64,000 nucleotides of DNA from Rhodococcus jostii RHA1 (GTDB lineage Bacteria > Actinomycetota > Actinomycetes > Mycobacteriales > Mycobacteriaceae), in NCBI RefSeq assembly GCF_000014565.1, contig NC_008268.1:930001-994000 (forward strand), written 5' to 3'. The translations under genes were made by a program, and so were the position numbers. The notes under the pieces were generated by a model. It worked only from the letters and a program-made list of their open reading frames with translations, had not been told where the DNA came from and made no database searches. Within the stretch, counting starts at the first letter, position 1. The number at the start of each line of letters is the position of its first letter. This document shows positions 46,151 through 55,039 of this stretch, in pieces.

Positions 46151-46591
46151 TCACTTCTCCGCGGCAGCCTTGATCCGCTGCGCGAAATCGGGTGCGTCCT
46201 TCCGGGCCGCCCGAAGGGCGAGAGGTGCGATCAGCTTTCCTATTCCGTGCCCCTCCAGCACGTTGAAGATCGTTACCTTGGTGCCTGCACCCGCGGGTTC
46301 GAGGTCGTAACCGCCCTCTTTCGCGGTGATGGAATTCTTCGAACGCTCCGCCCAGCGAATCTTCCGTGGCACCTCGAATTCGGTGATCTCGAACTCCCGC
46401 TTCGTGGTCATCCCGGCGTCCTTGACGGTGCTGACGAAGAGGGTGCCGACGCCTGGCGGACCATCCGTCTTCTTCACGATCTCCTGCACCCGGGGACTGA
46501 AGTCCCGGTCGTTGACCCCGGCGGCGAGGTACTCGAACACTTCCCCGATGGGGCGATTGATCACAACAGTGCCTTCGAACCGTCCAGCCAT
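46151..46591 (-). CDS. SRPBCC family (START-like) protein
   Basis: The 146-residue protein has a polyketide-cyclase/START-like fold: GTVVINRPIGEVFEYLA at the N-terminus, FEITEFEVPRKIRWAE in the middle and a C-terminal helix. Such proteins bind hydrophobic ligands. No enzymatic residues can be called. It is convergent with the TetR gene and divergent from the MFS gene, with a large palindrome in the divergent gap. Confidence 0.87.
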   Translation of the reverse strand: MAGRFEGTVVINRPIGEVFEYLAAGVNDRDFSPRVQEIVKKTDGPPGVGTLFVSTVKDAGMTTKREFEITEFEVPRKIRWAERSKNSITAKEGGYDLEPAGAGTKVTIFNVLEGHGIGKLIAPLALRAARKDAPDFAQRIKAAAEK

Positions 46592-46638
46592 GCCAGCCTC
46601 CCGTTTCCGTGACCTGCCGGGTTCCGACAGTACTCGCG

Positions 46639-46675
46639 ACGGTCCGGCGGCGCGGTCACATCGCCGCCGGACCGT
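46639..46675. promoter_or_regulatory. 14-bp inverted repeat in the SRPBCC/MFS divergent gap
   Basis: Perfect 14-bp arms (46639-46652 and 46662-46675) enclose a 9-base loop containing CGGTCACAT. It lies 48 bp from the SRPBCC start and about 70 bp before the MFS start. It could be an operator, a leader hairpin of the exporter mRNA, or include a sigma-factor -35 in the loop. Confidence 0.5.
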
Positions 46676-46743
46676 CGGTCATAGAAGTGACGGCCGACAA
46701 CGCGGCGTCTTCTGCAGGACTCCGAACACAGGAAGGCTCGAAC

Positions 46744-48219
46744 ATGGACATCACCTCGATCACCGACAGTTCCCGGGCCGGGCGATCGACCCCGGCACGC
46801 CCGTTTCTCTCCACCGCCCGCGGCATACTCACGCTGACGCTGTTGTGCGCCGTGGCATTTCTCGATTTCGTCGACGCATCCATCGTCAACATCGCCCTGC
46901 CCGACATGCGCAGCGACCTGGACATCTCGGTACAGGAACTGCAGTGGGTCCCGAGCGCCTACCTCCTCACCTACGGCGGTTTCATGCTGCTCGGCGGCCG
47001 CCTGGCCGACCTGCTCGGTCGCCGTCGCGTGCTCGTCACCGGCACCGTCGTGATCGGGCTGTCGTCGCTGATCGGCGGTTTCGCCGGAAACGCCGAGGTC
47101 TTGATCGGCGCACGACTCGCGCAGGGTGTCGGTGCGGCACTGATGCTTCCGGCCGCGCTGTCGATTCTGACGACGACCTTCGAGGAGGGCCCCGAACGGC
47201 ATACCGCACTCGGTGTCTGGGCCGGGGTGGGCGGTCTCGCATCGGCTGTCGGTGTCTTTCTCGGCGGTGTGCTCACCGAGGGGCCGGGCTGGCGATGGGT
47301 GCTGTTCGTCAACCCTGTCGCGTGCGCGCTCGTGCTTCCGGCGGTCTTCGCGCTCATTCCCGGCGACCGGCGCCGCGCCCGGTTCGCAAACTTCGACGTC
47401 GCAGGCAGTGTGCTCGGCACCGGCGGGATGCTGTTGCTCGTCTACGCCCTGGTGGAGGCACCCGACCAGGGATGGGGCAGCGCCCGCACGATCGCCGGGT
47501 TCGCCGGTGCGTTCGTGCTGATCGTGGCGTTCGTGATCAACGAGCAGCACAGCCGGCACCCTCTCCTGCCGCTGTCGATCTTCCGCGTCAAGGGCCTTGC
47601 CGCCGCGAATGTCACAGGGCTGATCGCCTTTGCGGGTCTCATCGCGATGTTCTTCTTCCTGACTCTCTACATGCAGAACGTTCTCGGCTACTCCCCCATC
47701 CAGACCGGTGCGGCCTACCTCCCGCTCTGCCTGGGGGTCGGGGTCGCCGCCGGGGTGTGCTCCCAGTTGCTGACCCGGACCGGAACCCGTCCCGTCGTCG
47801 TCGTGGGAGCGCTGGTGGCCTCGGCCGGCCTGTACCTGCTGTCCCGGATCCCCGTCGACGGCTCCTACCTCAACGATCTGCTGCCCGGACTGATGATCGT
47901 GTCTTTCGGTCTCGGCGCCGTCTTCGTCGGCGTCACGACCGCGGCCAACGCCGGTGTGCCTGCCGGCGAGGCAGGGCTCGCGGCAGCGTTGTTGAACGCC
48001 TCCCAGCAGGTCGGCAGCGCACTCGGACTGGCGATCTTCGCCGCGATCGCCACCTCGCATTCCCAGCATCTGCTCGCGGCGAATTCGCCTGTGCCCGAGG
48101 CACTCACCTTCGGCTTCCAGCGAGCGCTGCTGACCGGCAGCATCTTCCTCGTCGCCGCGGCCGTGATCGGCCTGCGCACCGGCAACGCACACGGAGACGG
48201 CGAGCGCCGCACGAACTGA
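46744..48219 (+). CDS. MFS transporter, DHA2 (14-helix) family
   Basis: The 491-residue protein has about 14 hydrophobic helices and drug:H+ antiporter motifs: LDFVDASIVNIALP (motif D1) in helix 1, GGRLADLLGRRRVLV (motif A) and a motif C-like GVWAGVGGLASAVGVFLGG. Export of hydrophobic compounds across the plasma membrane is likely. The ATG follows AGGAAGG. An upstream in-frame extension exists but begins in the palindromic region and is unlikely. It converges with the sigma factor gene 15 bp away. Confidence 0.92.
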   Translation: MDITSITDSSRAGRSTPARPFLSTARGILTLTLLCAVAFLDFVDASIVNIALPDMRSDLDISVQELQWVPSAYLLTYGGFMLLGGRLADLLGRRRVLVTGTVVIGLSSLIGGFAGNAEVLIGARLAQGVGAALMLPAALSILTTTFEEGPERHTALGVWAGVGGLASAVGVFLGGVLTEGPGWRWVLFVNPVACALVLPAVFALIPGDRRRARFANFDVAGSVLGTGGMLLLVYALVEAPDQGWGSARTIAGFAGAFVLIVAFVINEQHSRHPLLPLSIFRVKGLAAANVTGLIAFAGLIAMFFFLTLYMQNVLGYSPIQTGAAYLPLCLGVGVAAGVCSQLLTRTGTRPVVVVGALVASAGLYLLSRIPVDGSYLNDLLPGLMIVSFGLGAVFVGVTTAANAGVPAGEAGLAAALLNASQQVGSALGLAIFAAIATSHSQHLLAANSPVPEALTFGFQRALLTGSIFLVAAAVIGLRTGNAHGDGERRTN

Positions 48220-48234
48220 CCCCCGGCGGGCTCG

Positions 48235-49113
48235 TCAGTCGAGGTTCTCGACGACGAGCCCGGCGAGGCGCTCACGGTCGGCGAGGATGTCGATCTCGAC
48301 GATCTTCCCGCGCCGGATCGTGACGCCCATGACCGACAGCAACTGCCCGTCGGAGATCGCGACCACTCCGGCGGCACCGTTGACGAGCGCCGGATGCGCG
48401 AACCGAGCCAACCGGGCGAACCCCAGGACCCGGCCCGCGACGGTCGCCGAGCCGCGCACCATCGTGGAGGCGCCTGCAGGCACTGCTCCGGTATCGGCGC
48501 GGAGCACGACATCCGGGTCGAGCACCGCCACGAGGGCGTCGAAGTCGCCGCTCCTCGCGGCCGCCAGGAACGCGTCGACAACCGCACGCTGACGGACCGG
48601 ATCGGTGTCGGGAACCGGGGCTCCCTGCAGACGCCGGCGTGCGCGACTGGCCAGTTGCCGGGCGGCCGCGGGTGTTCGCTCCACGATCGGGGCGATGTCC
48701 TCGAAGGGCACCGCGAACATGTCGTGGAGCACGAACGCCAGTCGCTCGGCGGGGGCAAGCGTGCCGAGAACGACGAGCAGTGCAAGACCCACCGAATCGG
48801 CCAGCACCGCCTCGTGTTCGGGGTCGCTGCCGTCTGCCCGGGTCACGATCGGGTCGGGGACCGCCGCGTCCAGTGGATCTTCCCGCCGTGTCCTGCGTGA
48901 CTGCAGCATGTTCAGGCACACCCGCGCCACCACCGTGGTCAGCCAGCCGCCCAGGTTCTCGACGGTGTCGGCGTCGGTGCGGCTCAGTCGCAGCCAGGAT
49001 TCCTGCACGGCGTCCTCGGCTTCGCTGAGCGAGCCGAGCATCCGGTAGGCCACTGCGCGCAGGTGCGTGCGATGGGCCTCGAACTGCTGCGCCAACACGT
49101 CGTTGTCGTTCAT
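48235..49113 (-). CDS. ECF41/SigJ-like RNA polymerase sigma factor with SnoaL-like C-terminal domain
   Basis: The 292-residue protein has sigma-70 region 2 (HRTHLRAVAYRMLGSLSEAE, DAVQESWLRLSR) and region 4 (LAPAERLAFVLHDMFAVPFE, IVERTPAAARQLASRARRRL). The last ~120 residues are a SnoaL/NTF2-like domain. This layout defines ECF41 sigma factors, in which the extra domain controls activity in place of a separate anti-sigma factor. The stimulus is unknown. The motif CGGTCACA occurs in the two nearby promoter regions (46653-46660 and 49114-49121), possibly its -35. Confidence 0.9.
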   Translation of the reverse strand: MNDNDVLAQQFEAHRTHLRAVAYRMLGSLSEAEDAVQESWLRLSRTDADTVENLGGWLTTVVARVCLNMLQSRRTRREDPLDAAVPDPIVTRADGSDPEHEAVLADSVGLALLVVLGTLAPAERLAFVLHDMFAVPFEDIAPIVERTPAAARQLASRARRRLQGAPVPDTDPVRQRAVVDAFLAAARSGDFDALVAVLDPDVVLRADTGAVPAGASTMVRGSATVAGRVLGFARLARFAHPALVNGAAGVVAISDGQLLSVMGVTIRRGKIVEIDILADRERLAGLVVENLD

Positions 49114-49155
49114 CGGTCACATCCCCTCAGTCTCGATCCGTCAACTGTGTGACCG
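49114..49155. promoter_or_regulatory. CGGTCACA inverted pair between the sigma factor and L,D-transpeptidase genes
   Basis: CGGTCACA (49114-49121) and its reverse complement TGTGACCG (49148-49155) are separated by 26 bp. On the plus strand GGTCACA is 17 bases from CGTC (49139-49142), close to the ECF41 promoter form I recall (TGTCACA-N16-CGTC). Confidence 0.4.
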
Positions 49156-49263
49156 GCGAAACGCTGCCGATGTGACGACGGCGCGTCGTCCGTGTCCCTC
49201 TGATGCGCGCAATGCATCCAGTTTCCCTGGTTCCGCTGTCCGATATCGCCGTGGTTAACTGAA

Positions 49264-50058
49264 ATGACGCTCACAGTCTCTGAAGGGCTGGACGGCATGT
49301 GGAAAGCGCAGCAGGTCGGACGTCTGTTTCTCGTCTCGGTACTCGCGGCACTGGCCGTGTGCGGGGTGAGCGCCACCGCGTCGGCGCATGCCCCGGCAGT
49401 CACCGGGAAGGTCGTCGCGCCGACACTGTCCCCCGCGAGCGGGCACGTCGTCGGCGTCGCGCATCCTGTCGTCGTCCGGTTCGCGTCACCGGTGCCCGAT
49501 CGCGCGCTCGCCGAGCGTGGTGTCCGGATCACCCCGTCGAGGGCGGTGCCCGGGCAGTTCTCCTGGATCGACGACCGCACCGTGCAGTGGACTCCGGCGC
49601 ACTTCTGGCCGGCCCACACCCGGGTGACCGTCGAGGCGGCGGGCGCGAGGTCGCAGTTCCAGGTGGGTGACGCACTCGTCGCCGTCGCGAACACGACGAC
49701 GCACCAGTTCACGGTCAGCATCAACGATCAGGTCGTGCAGACCATGCCGGCGTCCATGGGCAAACCCGGATACGAAACACCGCTCGGGACGTTCCCCGTC
49801 ATCGAGCAATTCCGCGACATGATCATGGATTCGTCGACGTACGGCGTCCCGATCGATGACGAGGAGGGCTACCGCCTCTACGTCGAGTACGCCACCCGCA
49901 TCACGTGGGGTGGGATCTTCGTGCACGCCGCACCGTGGTCGGTGAACTCGCAGGGATTCGAGAACGTCAGCCACGGCTGCATCAATCTCAGCACCGAGAA
50001 CGCGCGGTGGTTCTACGACAACGCCAAGATCGGCGACCCGGTCATCGTCACGGATTGA
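49264..50058 (+). CDS. L,D-transpeptidase (YkuD domain) with Ig-like domain
   Basis: The enzyme makes 3-3 cross-links in peptidoglycan outside the membrane. The 264-residue protein has a signal sequence (cleavage near TASAHAP), a short Ig-like domain with VRFASPVPDRALAERGVRI, and a YkuD catalytic domain with KPGYETPLGTFPV and the active-site HGCINL (Cys in VSHGCINLS). It is shorter than LdtMt2. ATG 49264 is listed; ATG 49297, with GAAGGG upstream, may be the true start and gives a more typical signal peptide. Confidence 0.92.
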   Translation: MTLTVSEGLDGMWKAQQVGRLFLVSVLAALAVCGVSATASAHAPAVTGKVVAPTLSPASGHVVGVAHPVVVRFASPVPDRALAERGVRITPSRAVPGQFSWIDDRTVQWTPAHFWPAHTRVTVEAAGARSQFQVGDALVAVANTTTHQFTVSINDQVVQTMPASMGKPGYETPLGTFPVIEQFRDMIMDSSTYGVPIDDEEGYRLYVEYATRITWGGIFVHAAPWSVNSQGFENVSHGCINLSTENARWFYDNAKIGDPVIVTD

Positions 50059-50080
50059 GTACCGGCCCCGAGACACAGAA

Positions 50081-50112
50081 AAGGCGGTTTCCCGTTTCCG
50101 GGAAACCGCCTT
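50081..50112. terminator. Bidirectional terminator between the L,D-transpeptidase gene and tRNA-Pro
   Basis: A perfect 14-bp stem (50081-50094 with 50099-50112) with a TTTC loop lies 22 bp after the transpeptidase stop and 11 bp beyond the tRNA-Pro 3' end on the other strand. Confidence 0.85.
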
Positions 50113-50123
50113 CGCTGATCATC

Positions 50124-50200
<77 letters not shown>

Positions 50201-50286
50201 TCCACACCCTCGTTCAGGTGCTCGATGAGATTACATCAGGGGCAGTCCGTAACGCTAATCGCCTGGTCAGAGCGCATTCTGTCGGA

Positions 50287-51714
50287 TCAACGATTCCGCC
50301 GCTCACGCTTTTCCCGCACCCGCACCGAGATGCGGACGGGGCTGCCGTCGAAATTGAACTCCTCGCGCAGACGTCGCTCCAGGAACCGGCGGTAGCCCGC
50401 CTCGAGGAACCCGGTCGTGAACAGCACGAACGTCGGCGGGCGTGTTCCGGCCTGCGTGGCGAACATCACGCGAGGCAGCCGGCCACCACGCATCGGCGGC
50501 GGAGTGGCGGCAATGACTTCCTTGAGCCAGGTGTTGAGCCGGCCCGTGGGAATGCGTTTGTCCCAGGACTCCAGCGCGGTGTCCAGGGCGGGGACGAGCT
50601 TCTGCACCGCGCGCCCCGTCTGCGCCGAGATGTTGACGCGCTGCGCCCACGGCACCCGCACCAGGTCCCGGTCGACCTCTCGATCGAGCTGGAGGCGCCG
50701 GTCCTCGTCGACGAGATCCCACTTGTTGAACGCGATGACGAGGGCCCGGCCGGCGTCGGCCACCATGCTCAGCACGCGCAGGTCCTGCTCCGAGATCGGC
50801 TCGGACGCGTCGATCAGCAGAATCGCGACCTCGGCCGCCTCGATGGCGCTCTTCGTCCGCAGCGACGCGTAGAACTCGGCGCCGCTGGCGTGGCTGACCC
50901 GCTTGCGCAGACCGGCGGTGTCGACGAAACGCCACGGCCTGCCGCCGAGCTCCACGATCGAGTCGACCGGATCGACGGTGGTGCCCGCGACGTTGTGGAC
51001 CACCGACCGCTCGTCGCCCGACAGCTTGTTCAGCAGGCTCGACTTCCCGACGTTCGGCTTCCCGACCAGAGCCACGCGTCGCGGCCCGCCGCCGGGGATG
51101 CCTTCACGTGGGGTCTCCGGGAGCGCGGCGAGCACCTCGTCGAGGAGATCACCGGTGCCGCGGCCGTGGGTCGCACTCACCGAGTGCGGCTGCCCGAGAC
51201 CGAGCGACCACAGTGCGGCCACCTCGGATTCGGTGCGGCCGTCGTCCACCTTGTTGGCCACCAGCAGAACCGGGGTCTTGGACCGGCGCAGCACCTTGGC
51301 CACGGCCTCGTCCGTTGCGGTGGCGCCGACGACGGCGTCGACCACGAGGAGGATCGCGTCCGCGGTCTGCATCGCCAATTCCGCCTGACGGGCCACCGAC
51401 TGCTGCAGGCCCTTGGCGTCGGGTTCCCAGCCGCCGGTGTCCTGCACCATGAAGCGGCGTCCACTCCAGTTCGCCTCGTAGGAGACGCGGTCCCGGGTGA
51501 CACCGGGAATGTCCTCGACCACGGCTTCGCGTCGGCCGATGATCCGGTTGACGAGCGTCGACTTGCCGACGTTCGGGCGCCCGACCACTGCGAGGGTGGG
51601 AACAGGGACGTGGGACTCTCCGTCGCCACCGTCTTCGAGGTCCAGGACCTCCCAGTCGGATTCCTCACTCCAGGTGCCGTCGCCTGCGAACTCGGTGGTG
51701 AATTGTTCGGTCAC
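50287..51714 (-). CDS. der: Ribosome biogenesis GTPase Der (EngA)
   Basis: Der is an essential two-domain GTPase for 50S assembly. The 475-residue protein has G1 of domain 1 at GRPNVGKST (residues 45-53), G4-like NKVDD, then domain 2 with GKPNVGKSS and NKWDLVDE, and a C-terminal KH-like domain ending [16 protein letters not shown] 40-residue acidic N-terminal extension is common in actinobacteria. The GTG overlaps the cmk stop (GTGA). The tandem cmk-der arrangement is conserved. Confidence 0.97.
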   Translation of the reverse strand: MTEQFTTEFAGDGTWSEESDWEVLDLEDGGDGESHVPVPTLAVVGRPNVGKSTLVNRIIGRREAVVEDIPGVTRDRVSYEANWSGRRFMVQDTGGWEPDAKGLQQSVARQAELAMQTADAILLVVDAVVGATATDEAVAKVLRRSKTPVLLVANKVDDGRTESEVAALWSLGLGQPHSVSATHGRGTGDLLDEVLAALPETPREGIPGGGPRRVALVGKPNVGKSSLLNKLSGDERSVVHNVAGTTVDPVDSIVELGGRPWRFVDTAGLRKRVSHASGAEFYASLRTKSAIEAAEVAILLIDASEPISEQDLRVLSMVADAGRALVIAFNKWDLVDEDRRLQLDREVDRDLVRVPWAQRVNISAQTGRAVQKLVPALDTALESWDKRIPTGRLNTWLKEVIAATPPPMRGGRLPRVMFATQAGTRPPTFVLFTTGFLEAGYRRFLERRLREEFNFDGSPVRISVRVREKRERRNR

Positions 51715-52400
51715 TGCCCTGCTCCAGTTCTTTCGCTTACCACCAGCAGCAACCTGCCGATCACGTCGTCGATTCCGAGTTCGCTGGTGTCGACAAGCAC
51801 GGAATCGTCGGCCGGCCGCAGCGGCGACACGGCGCGCGTGGAGTCGAGGTGGTCACGACGCTGCACGTCGGCCAGCACGGCCGCGTAGTCGTCGCCTCGC
51901 CCCTCCGCGAGATTCTGCGCATTCCTGCGCTGTGCCCGGGCTTCCGCCGAGGCGGTGAGGTAGATCTTCACGTCGGCGTCCGGGATGACGACGGTGCCGA
52001 TGTCTCGGCCCTCGACGACGATCCGTTCGGCCTCGCCCGCGAGGCGACGCTGCGCCGCGACGAGCAGTTCACGCACGGCCGGTACGGCGGAGACCGCCGA
52101 GACGGCCTTGGTCACCGCGTCGCCGCGGATCTCCTCCCCCACGTCCTCCCCGTCGAGCAGGACCTGCTCACCCGCCGGGTCGGTGCCGATCGACCACGGC
52201 AGCCCGGCGGTCGCGTCGGCGATCGCGGCGGGATCGGTGAGGTCCACGCCCTTGCGCAGCGCATGCAGCGTCGCGATCCGGTACATGGCGCCGGTGTCGA
52301 GGTAGCGGGCGTCGAGCCGCTGCGCCAGCATCCGCGAGACGCTCGACTTCCCGGTTCCGGAGGGGCCGTCCATCGCGACGACCAGCTTCGAGGTACTCAC
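51711..52400 (-). CDS. cmk: Cytidylate kinase
   Basis: Cmk phosphorylates CMP and dCMP with ATP. The 229-residue protein has a P-loop GPSGTGKSS (residues 12-20), [20 protein letters not shown] and a lid region with [14 protein letters not shown]. The GTG overlaps the pseudouridine synthase stop by 4 bases, and its stop overlaps der in the same way, so the three genes are coupled. Confidence 0.97.
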   Translation of the reverse strand: MSTSKLVVAMDGPSGTGKSSVSRMLAQRLDARYLDTGAMYRIATLHALRKGVDLTDPAAIADATAGLPWSIGTDPAGEQVLLDGEDVGEEIRGDAVTKAVSAVSAVPAVRELLVAAQRRLAGEAERIVVEGRDIGTVVIPDADVKIYLTASAEARAQRRNAQNLAEGRGDDYAAVLADVQRRDHLDSTRAVSPLRPADDSVLVDTSELGIDDVIGRLLLVVSERTGAGQ

Positions 52401-53458
52401 AGGCCCACCGCCCCGTAGAGCCCGCCGACCTCGCCTCGACCGAGTACGCGGAGTGTGCCGGGACGCTGGTCGCCGAGAGCAACCGCGCCGATGTCCGTCC
52501 GGACGAGCCGGATGACGGGGTGTCCCACGGCGTCGAACAGGCGCCGCACGATGTGCTTGCGGCCTTCGTGCAGGGTGACGCGGACGAGCGACTTACCCTC
52601 GTTGATGTCGAGGAGCGTGAACGTGTCGACCTTCGCCGGTCCGTCGTCGAGCTCGACACCCTCCTTGAGCTTCTTTCCGACGCCGCGTTCGAGGGCACCC
52701 GAGACGGTCGCCAGGTACGTCTTCGATACCTCGAAGGACGGGTGCATCAGCCGATGCGCCAGGTCACCGTCGTTGGTGAGCAGCAGCAGCCCCTCGGTGT
52801 CGGCGTCCAGTCGACCGACGTGGAACAATCGCTGACCTGCGGCGACCCGCTCGGAGACGATGTCGCCGACGCACGGGCGACCCAGGTCGTCCGACATCGT
52901 CGACTGCCAGCCGCGGGGCTTGTTCAGCGCGAGGTGGACCAGGTCCTTCTGCACGACGACGCGGACACCGTCCACGCGCACCACCGCGTTCTCGGGGTCG
53001 ATGCGCAGTCCCTGTTCGATGACGATGCGGCCGTCTACCTCGACGCGACCCTGCGAGATCAGTTCCTCGGCCGCACGGCGCGACGCGACACCGGCTTGGG
53101 CGAGAACCTTCTGCAGTCGCATGCCGTCGCCCTGCGGCGGGCCCGCGGGCCGATCGGCGGCGTCGGCGTACTGGTGCCGGGCCGGCTTGGCATTGCTGAT
53201 CTTGGGCGCGTGGGCCTGTGCGCGCTGCGGCTTGGCCGACTTGGGCTTGCCGCGTTTGTTCTTCGCGGCCGCGGCGTCAGGCCTGGCCGGCTTCCCCTTG
53301 ACGGCGTCCGACCTGGACGGACGCCGATCGGTCTCGGAGCGGCTCGGTCGCCCTCCGGCTTCCGATCTGTCCGAGCGACCCCCGGCCTCCGACCTGGTGG
53401 GGCGCTGCTTCTTGTTGTTGCGATCCGGTGTGCCATCTCGGCGAGCGGGTTTCTTCAC
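52397..53458 (-). CDS. 23S rRNA pseudouridine synthase (RluB/RsuA family) with a long basic N-terminal tail
   Basis: The 353-residue protein modifies uridine in rRNA. After a disordered Lys/Arg/Pro-rich tail (residues 1-110) come an S4-like RNA-binding domain ([20 protein letters not shown]) and the catalytic domain with the Asp motif [16 protein letters not shown] and [16 protein letters not shown]. The tail includes loose repeats of a [12 protein letters not shown] unit. RluB-type specificity for 23S is likely. It lies between scpB and cmk, as in mycobacteria. Confidence 0.92.
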   Translation of the reverse strand: MKKPARRDGTPDRNNKKQRPTRSEAGGRSDRSEAGGRPSRSETDRRPSRSDAVKGKPARPDAAAAKNKRGKPKSAKPQRAQAHAPKISNAKPARHQYADAADRPAGPPQGDGMRLQKVLAQAGVASRRAAEELISQGRVEVDGRIVIEQGLRIDPENAVVRVDGVRVVVQKDLVHLALNKPRGWQSTMSDDLGRPCVGDIVSERVAAGQRLFHVGRLDADTEGLLLLTNDGDLAHRLMHPSFEVSKTYLATVSGALERGVGKKLKEGVELDDGPAKVDTFTLLDINEGKSLVRVTLHEGRKHIVRRLFDAVGHPVIRLVRTDIGAVALGDQRPGTLRVLGRGEVGGLYGAVGL

Positions 53459-53474
53459 TTTTGTACTATCCCTG

Positions 53475-54167
53475 TCAGTCTTCGGTGTCCAGCCCGGTGT
53501 CCAACTCTTCTGTGGAAGCCGTAGCTTTATTCATTCTCGCAAATCGTGGATCAGATTCCAGACTGTCACTGATGTCATCTATCAGATCCACGTCCGGCAA
53601 CAGCGGAGCCAAGGCGGGAAGATCGGCGAGAGACGCCAAGCCGAGCCGTTCCAGGAAGAGCTCCGTCGTCGAATACTGCGTGGCGTTGGTATCGGGATCG
53701 ACGCCAGCTTCGGCGATCAATCCGCGAGCGAGAAGTGTGCGCACCACACCATCCACGTTGACGCCGCGCACCGCACTGATCCGTGCGCGGGTCAACGGTT
53801 GACGGTATGCCACCACGGCCAGAGTTTCCAAAGCCGCCCTCGTCAATTTGGACCGCGCGCCGTCGAGCAGGAGTCGTTCCACGTAGGGCGCGTACGCGGT
53901 GCGCGTATAGAGACGCCAACCGTCACCGGCATATCGGAGGTCCATCCCACTGCCACGGGCGGTGAGCTCGGCGGACATGCGGTTCAGCACGTCCGTGATG
54001 CGATTCACAGAAGCGCCGGTCGCGGAGGCGAGCTGTTCGGCTCCGGCGGGAGAGTCGACGATCAGCAGCAGCGACTCGAGAACAGCTTCGAGTTCGGTGT
54101 CCGACAGCTCGGGTTCTCCGTCGACGGCGCCCAGGTCGTCCGACTCGTCGAACGGGGCCGAACTCAT
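53475..54167 (-). CDS. scpB: Segregation and condensation protein B
   Basis: ScpB is the winged-helix (KITE) subunit that binds ScpA in the SMC condensin complex. The 230-residue protein has TELEAVLESLLLIVDSPAGA, the first winged helix, and TRAALETLAVVAYRQPLTRA, followed by ISAVRGVNVDGVVRTLLARG and TTELFLERLGL. The ATG overlaps the scpA stop (ATGA). Longer upstream frame parts fall inside scpA and were discarded. Confidence 0.95.
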   Translation of the reverse strand: MSSAPFDESDDLGAVDGEPELSDTELEAVLESLLLIVDSPAGAEQLASATGASVNRITDVLNRMSAELTARGSGMDLRYAGDGWRLYTRTAYAPYVERLLLDGARSKLTRAALETLAVVAYRQPLTRARISAVRGVNVDGVVRTLLARGLIAEAGVDPDTNATQYSTTELFLERLGLASLADLPALAPLLPDVDLIDDISDSLESDPRFARMNKATASTEELDTGLDTED

Positions 54168-55039
54168 CCGTAATCCTCCTCGGTCACCGGGGCGTGTGTG
54201 CCCTCCCCGGTCCAGCTCACCAGCAATTCCCCGAGCGGCTCGGGCTGTTCGAACAACACCGACTGCTCGCGATACAGCTCGAGCAGCGCGAGGAATCTTG
54301 CCACGATCAGGGTGGTCACCTCGCACTCCGAGACCAGGTCGCCGAACGTCGCCCACTCCCCGGCTCCCCGTTCGCGGAGCAGTTCCAGCATCCGCGCCGC
54401 CTGTTCGGGCACCGAGACCGCGTGCATGTCGTGCAGATGGTCGAGTCCCACGGTGGGCTTCGGGCGGGGTGTGAACACGGTCGCGGCGATCTCCGCGAAC
54501 CGCTGCGGGTCGACCCCGAGCAACACTTCCGGCAGCAATTTCGTGAACTGGTCCTCCAGTGCCGCCGAACGCGGGTACCGGCGCAACGCGGCCGCCTCGA
54601 GCTCACCGAAGAGTTGCGCCACCTGCTTGTACGCGCGGTACTGCAGCAGCCGGGCGAACAGCAGGTCGCGCGCCTCGAGGAGCGCGAGGTCCTCGGCGTC
54701 CTCCACCTGGCCCGCCGGGAGCAGACGCGCCGCCTTCAGGTCGAGCAGCGTCGCCGCGACCACCAGGAATTCGGTGGTCTGATCGAGACCCATCTCCGTG
54801 CCGAGCGAGCGGGTGTAGGCGATGAAGTCGTCCGTCACCTGGTGCAGCGCGACTTCCGTCACATCCAGCTGTCGCTGGTTGATCAAGGTCAGGAGCAGGT
54901 CGAACGGTCCCTCGAAATTCCGCAGCGTCACCCGGAAGCCGGGCTTGACCGCGGGCGCCTGCTGATCCTCGGCCTGCGTTACCCGGGCCTGCGGGTCCTC
55001 GGTCTGCGGTGGAGCCGAAATGTCTTGCGTATTCACCAC
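54164..55039 (-). CDS. scpA: Segregation and condensation protein A
   Basis: ScpA is the kleisin that bridges SMC heads. The 291-residue protein has VTLRNFEGPFDLLLTLINQR, then DVTEVALHQVTDDFIAY, LLDLKAARLLP and a C-terminal winged helix (VSECEVTTLIVARFLALLEL). About 30 polar residues precede the core. The first GTG follows the parA stop directly. With scpB and SMC elsewhere it organises the chromosome. Confidence 0.95.
   Translation of the reverse strand: MVNTQDISAPPQTEDPQARVTQAEDQQAPAVKPGFRVTLRNFEGPFDLLLTLINQRQLDVTEVALHQVTDDFIAYTRSLGTEMGLDQTTEFLVVAATLLDLKAARLLPAGQVEDAEDLALLEARDLLFARLLQYRAYKQVAQLFGELEAAALRRYPRSAALEDQFTKLLPEVLLGVDPQRFAEIAATVFTPRPKPTVGLDHLHDMHAVSVPEQAARMLELLRERGAGEWATFGDLVSECEVTTLIVARFLALLELYREQSVLFEQPEPLGELLVSWTGEGTHAPVTEEDYG

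Noticed and set aside
49114..49263. c-di-AMP riboswitch before the transpeptidase gene
   Set aside because: The gap is only 150 bp and lacks the conserved ydaO core sequences.
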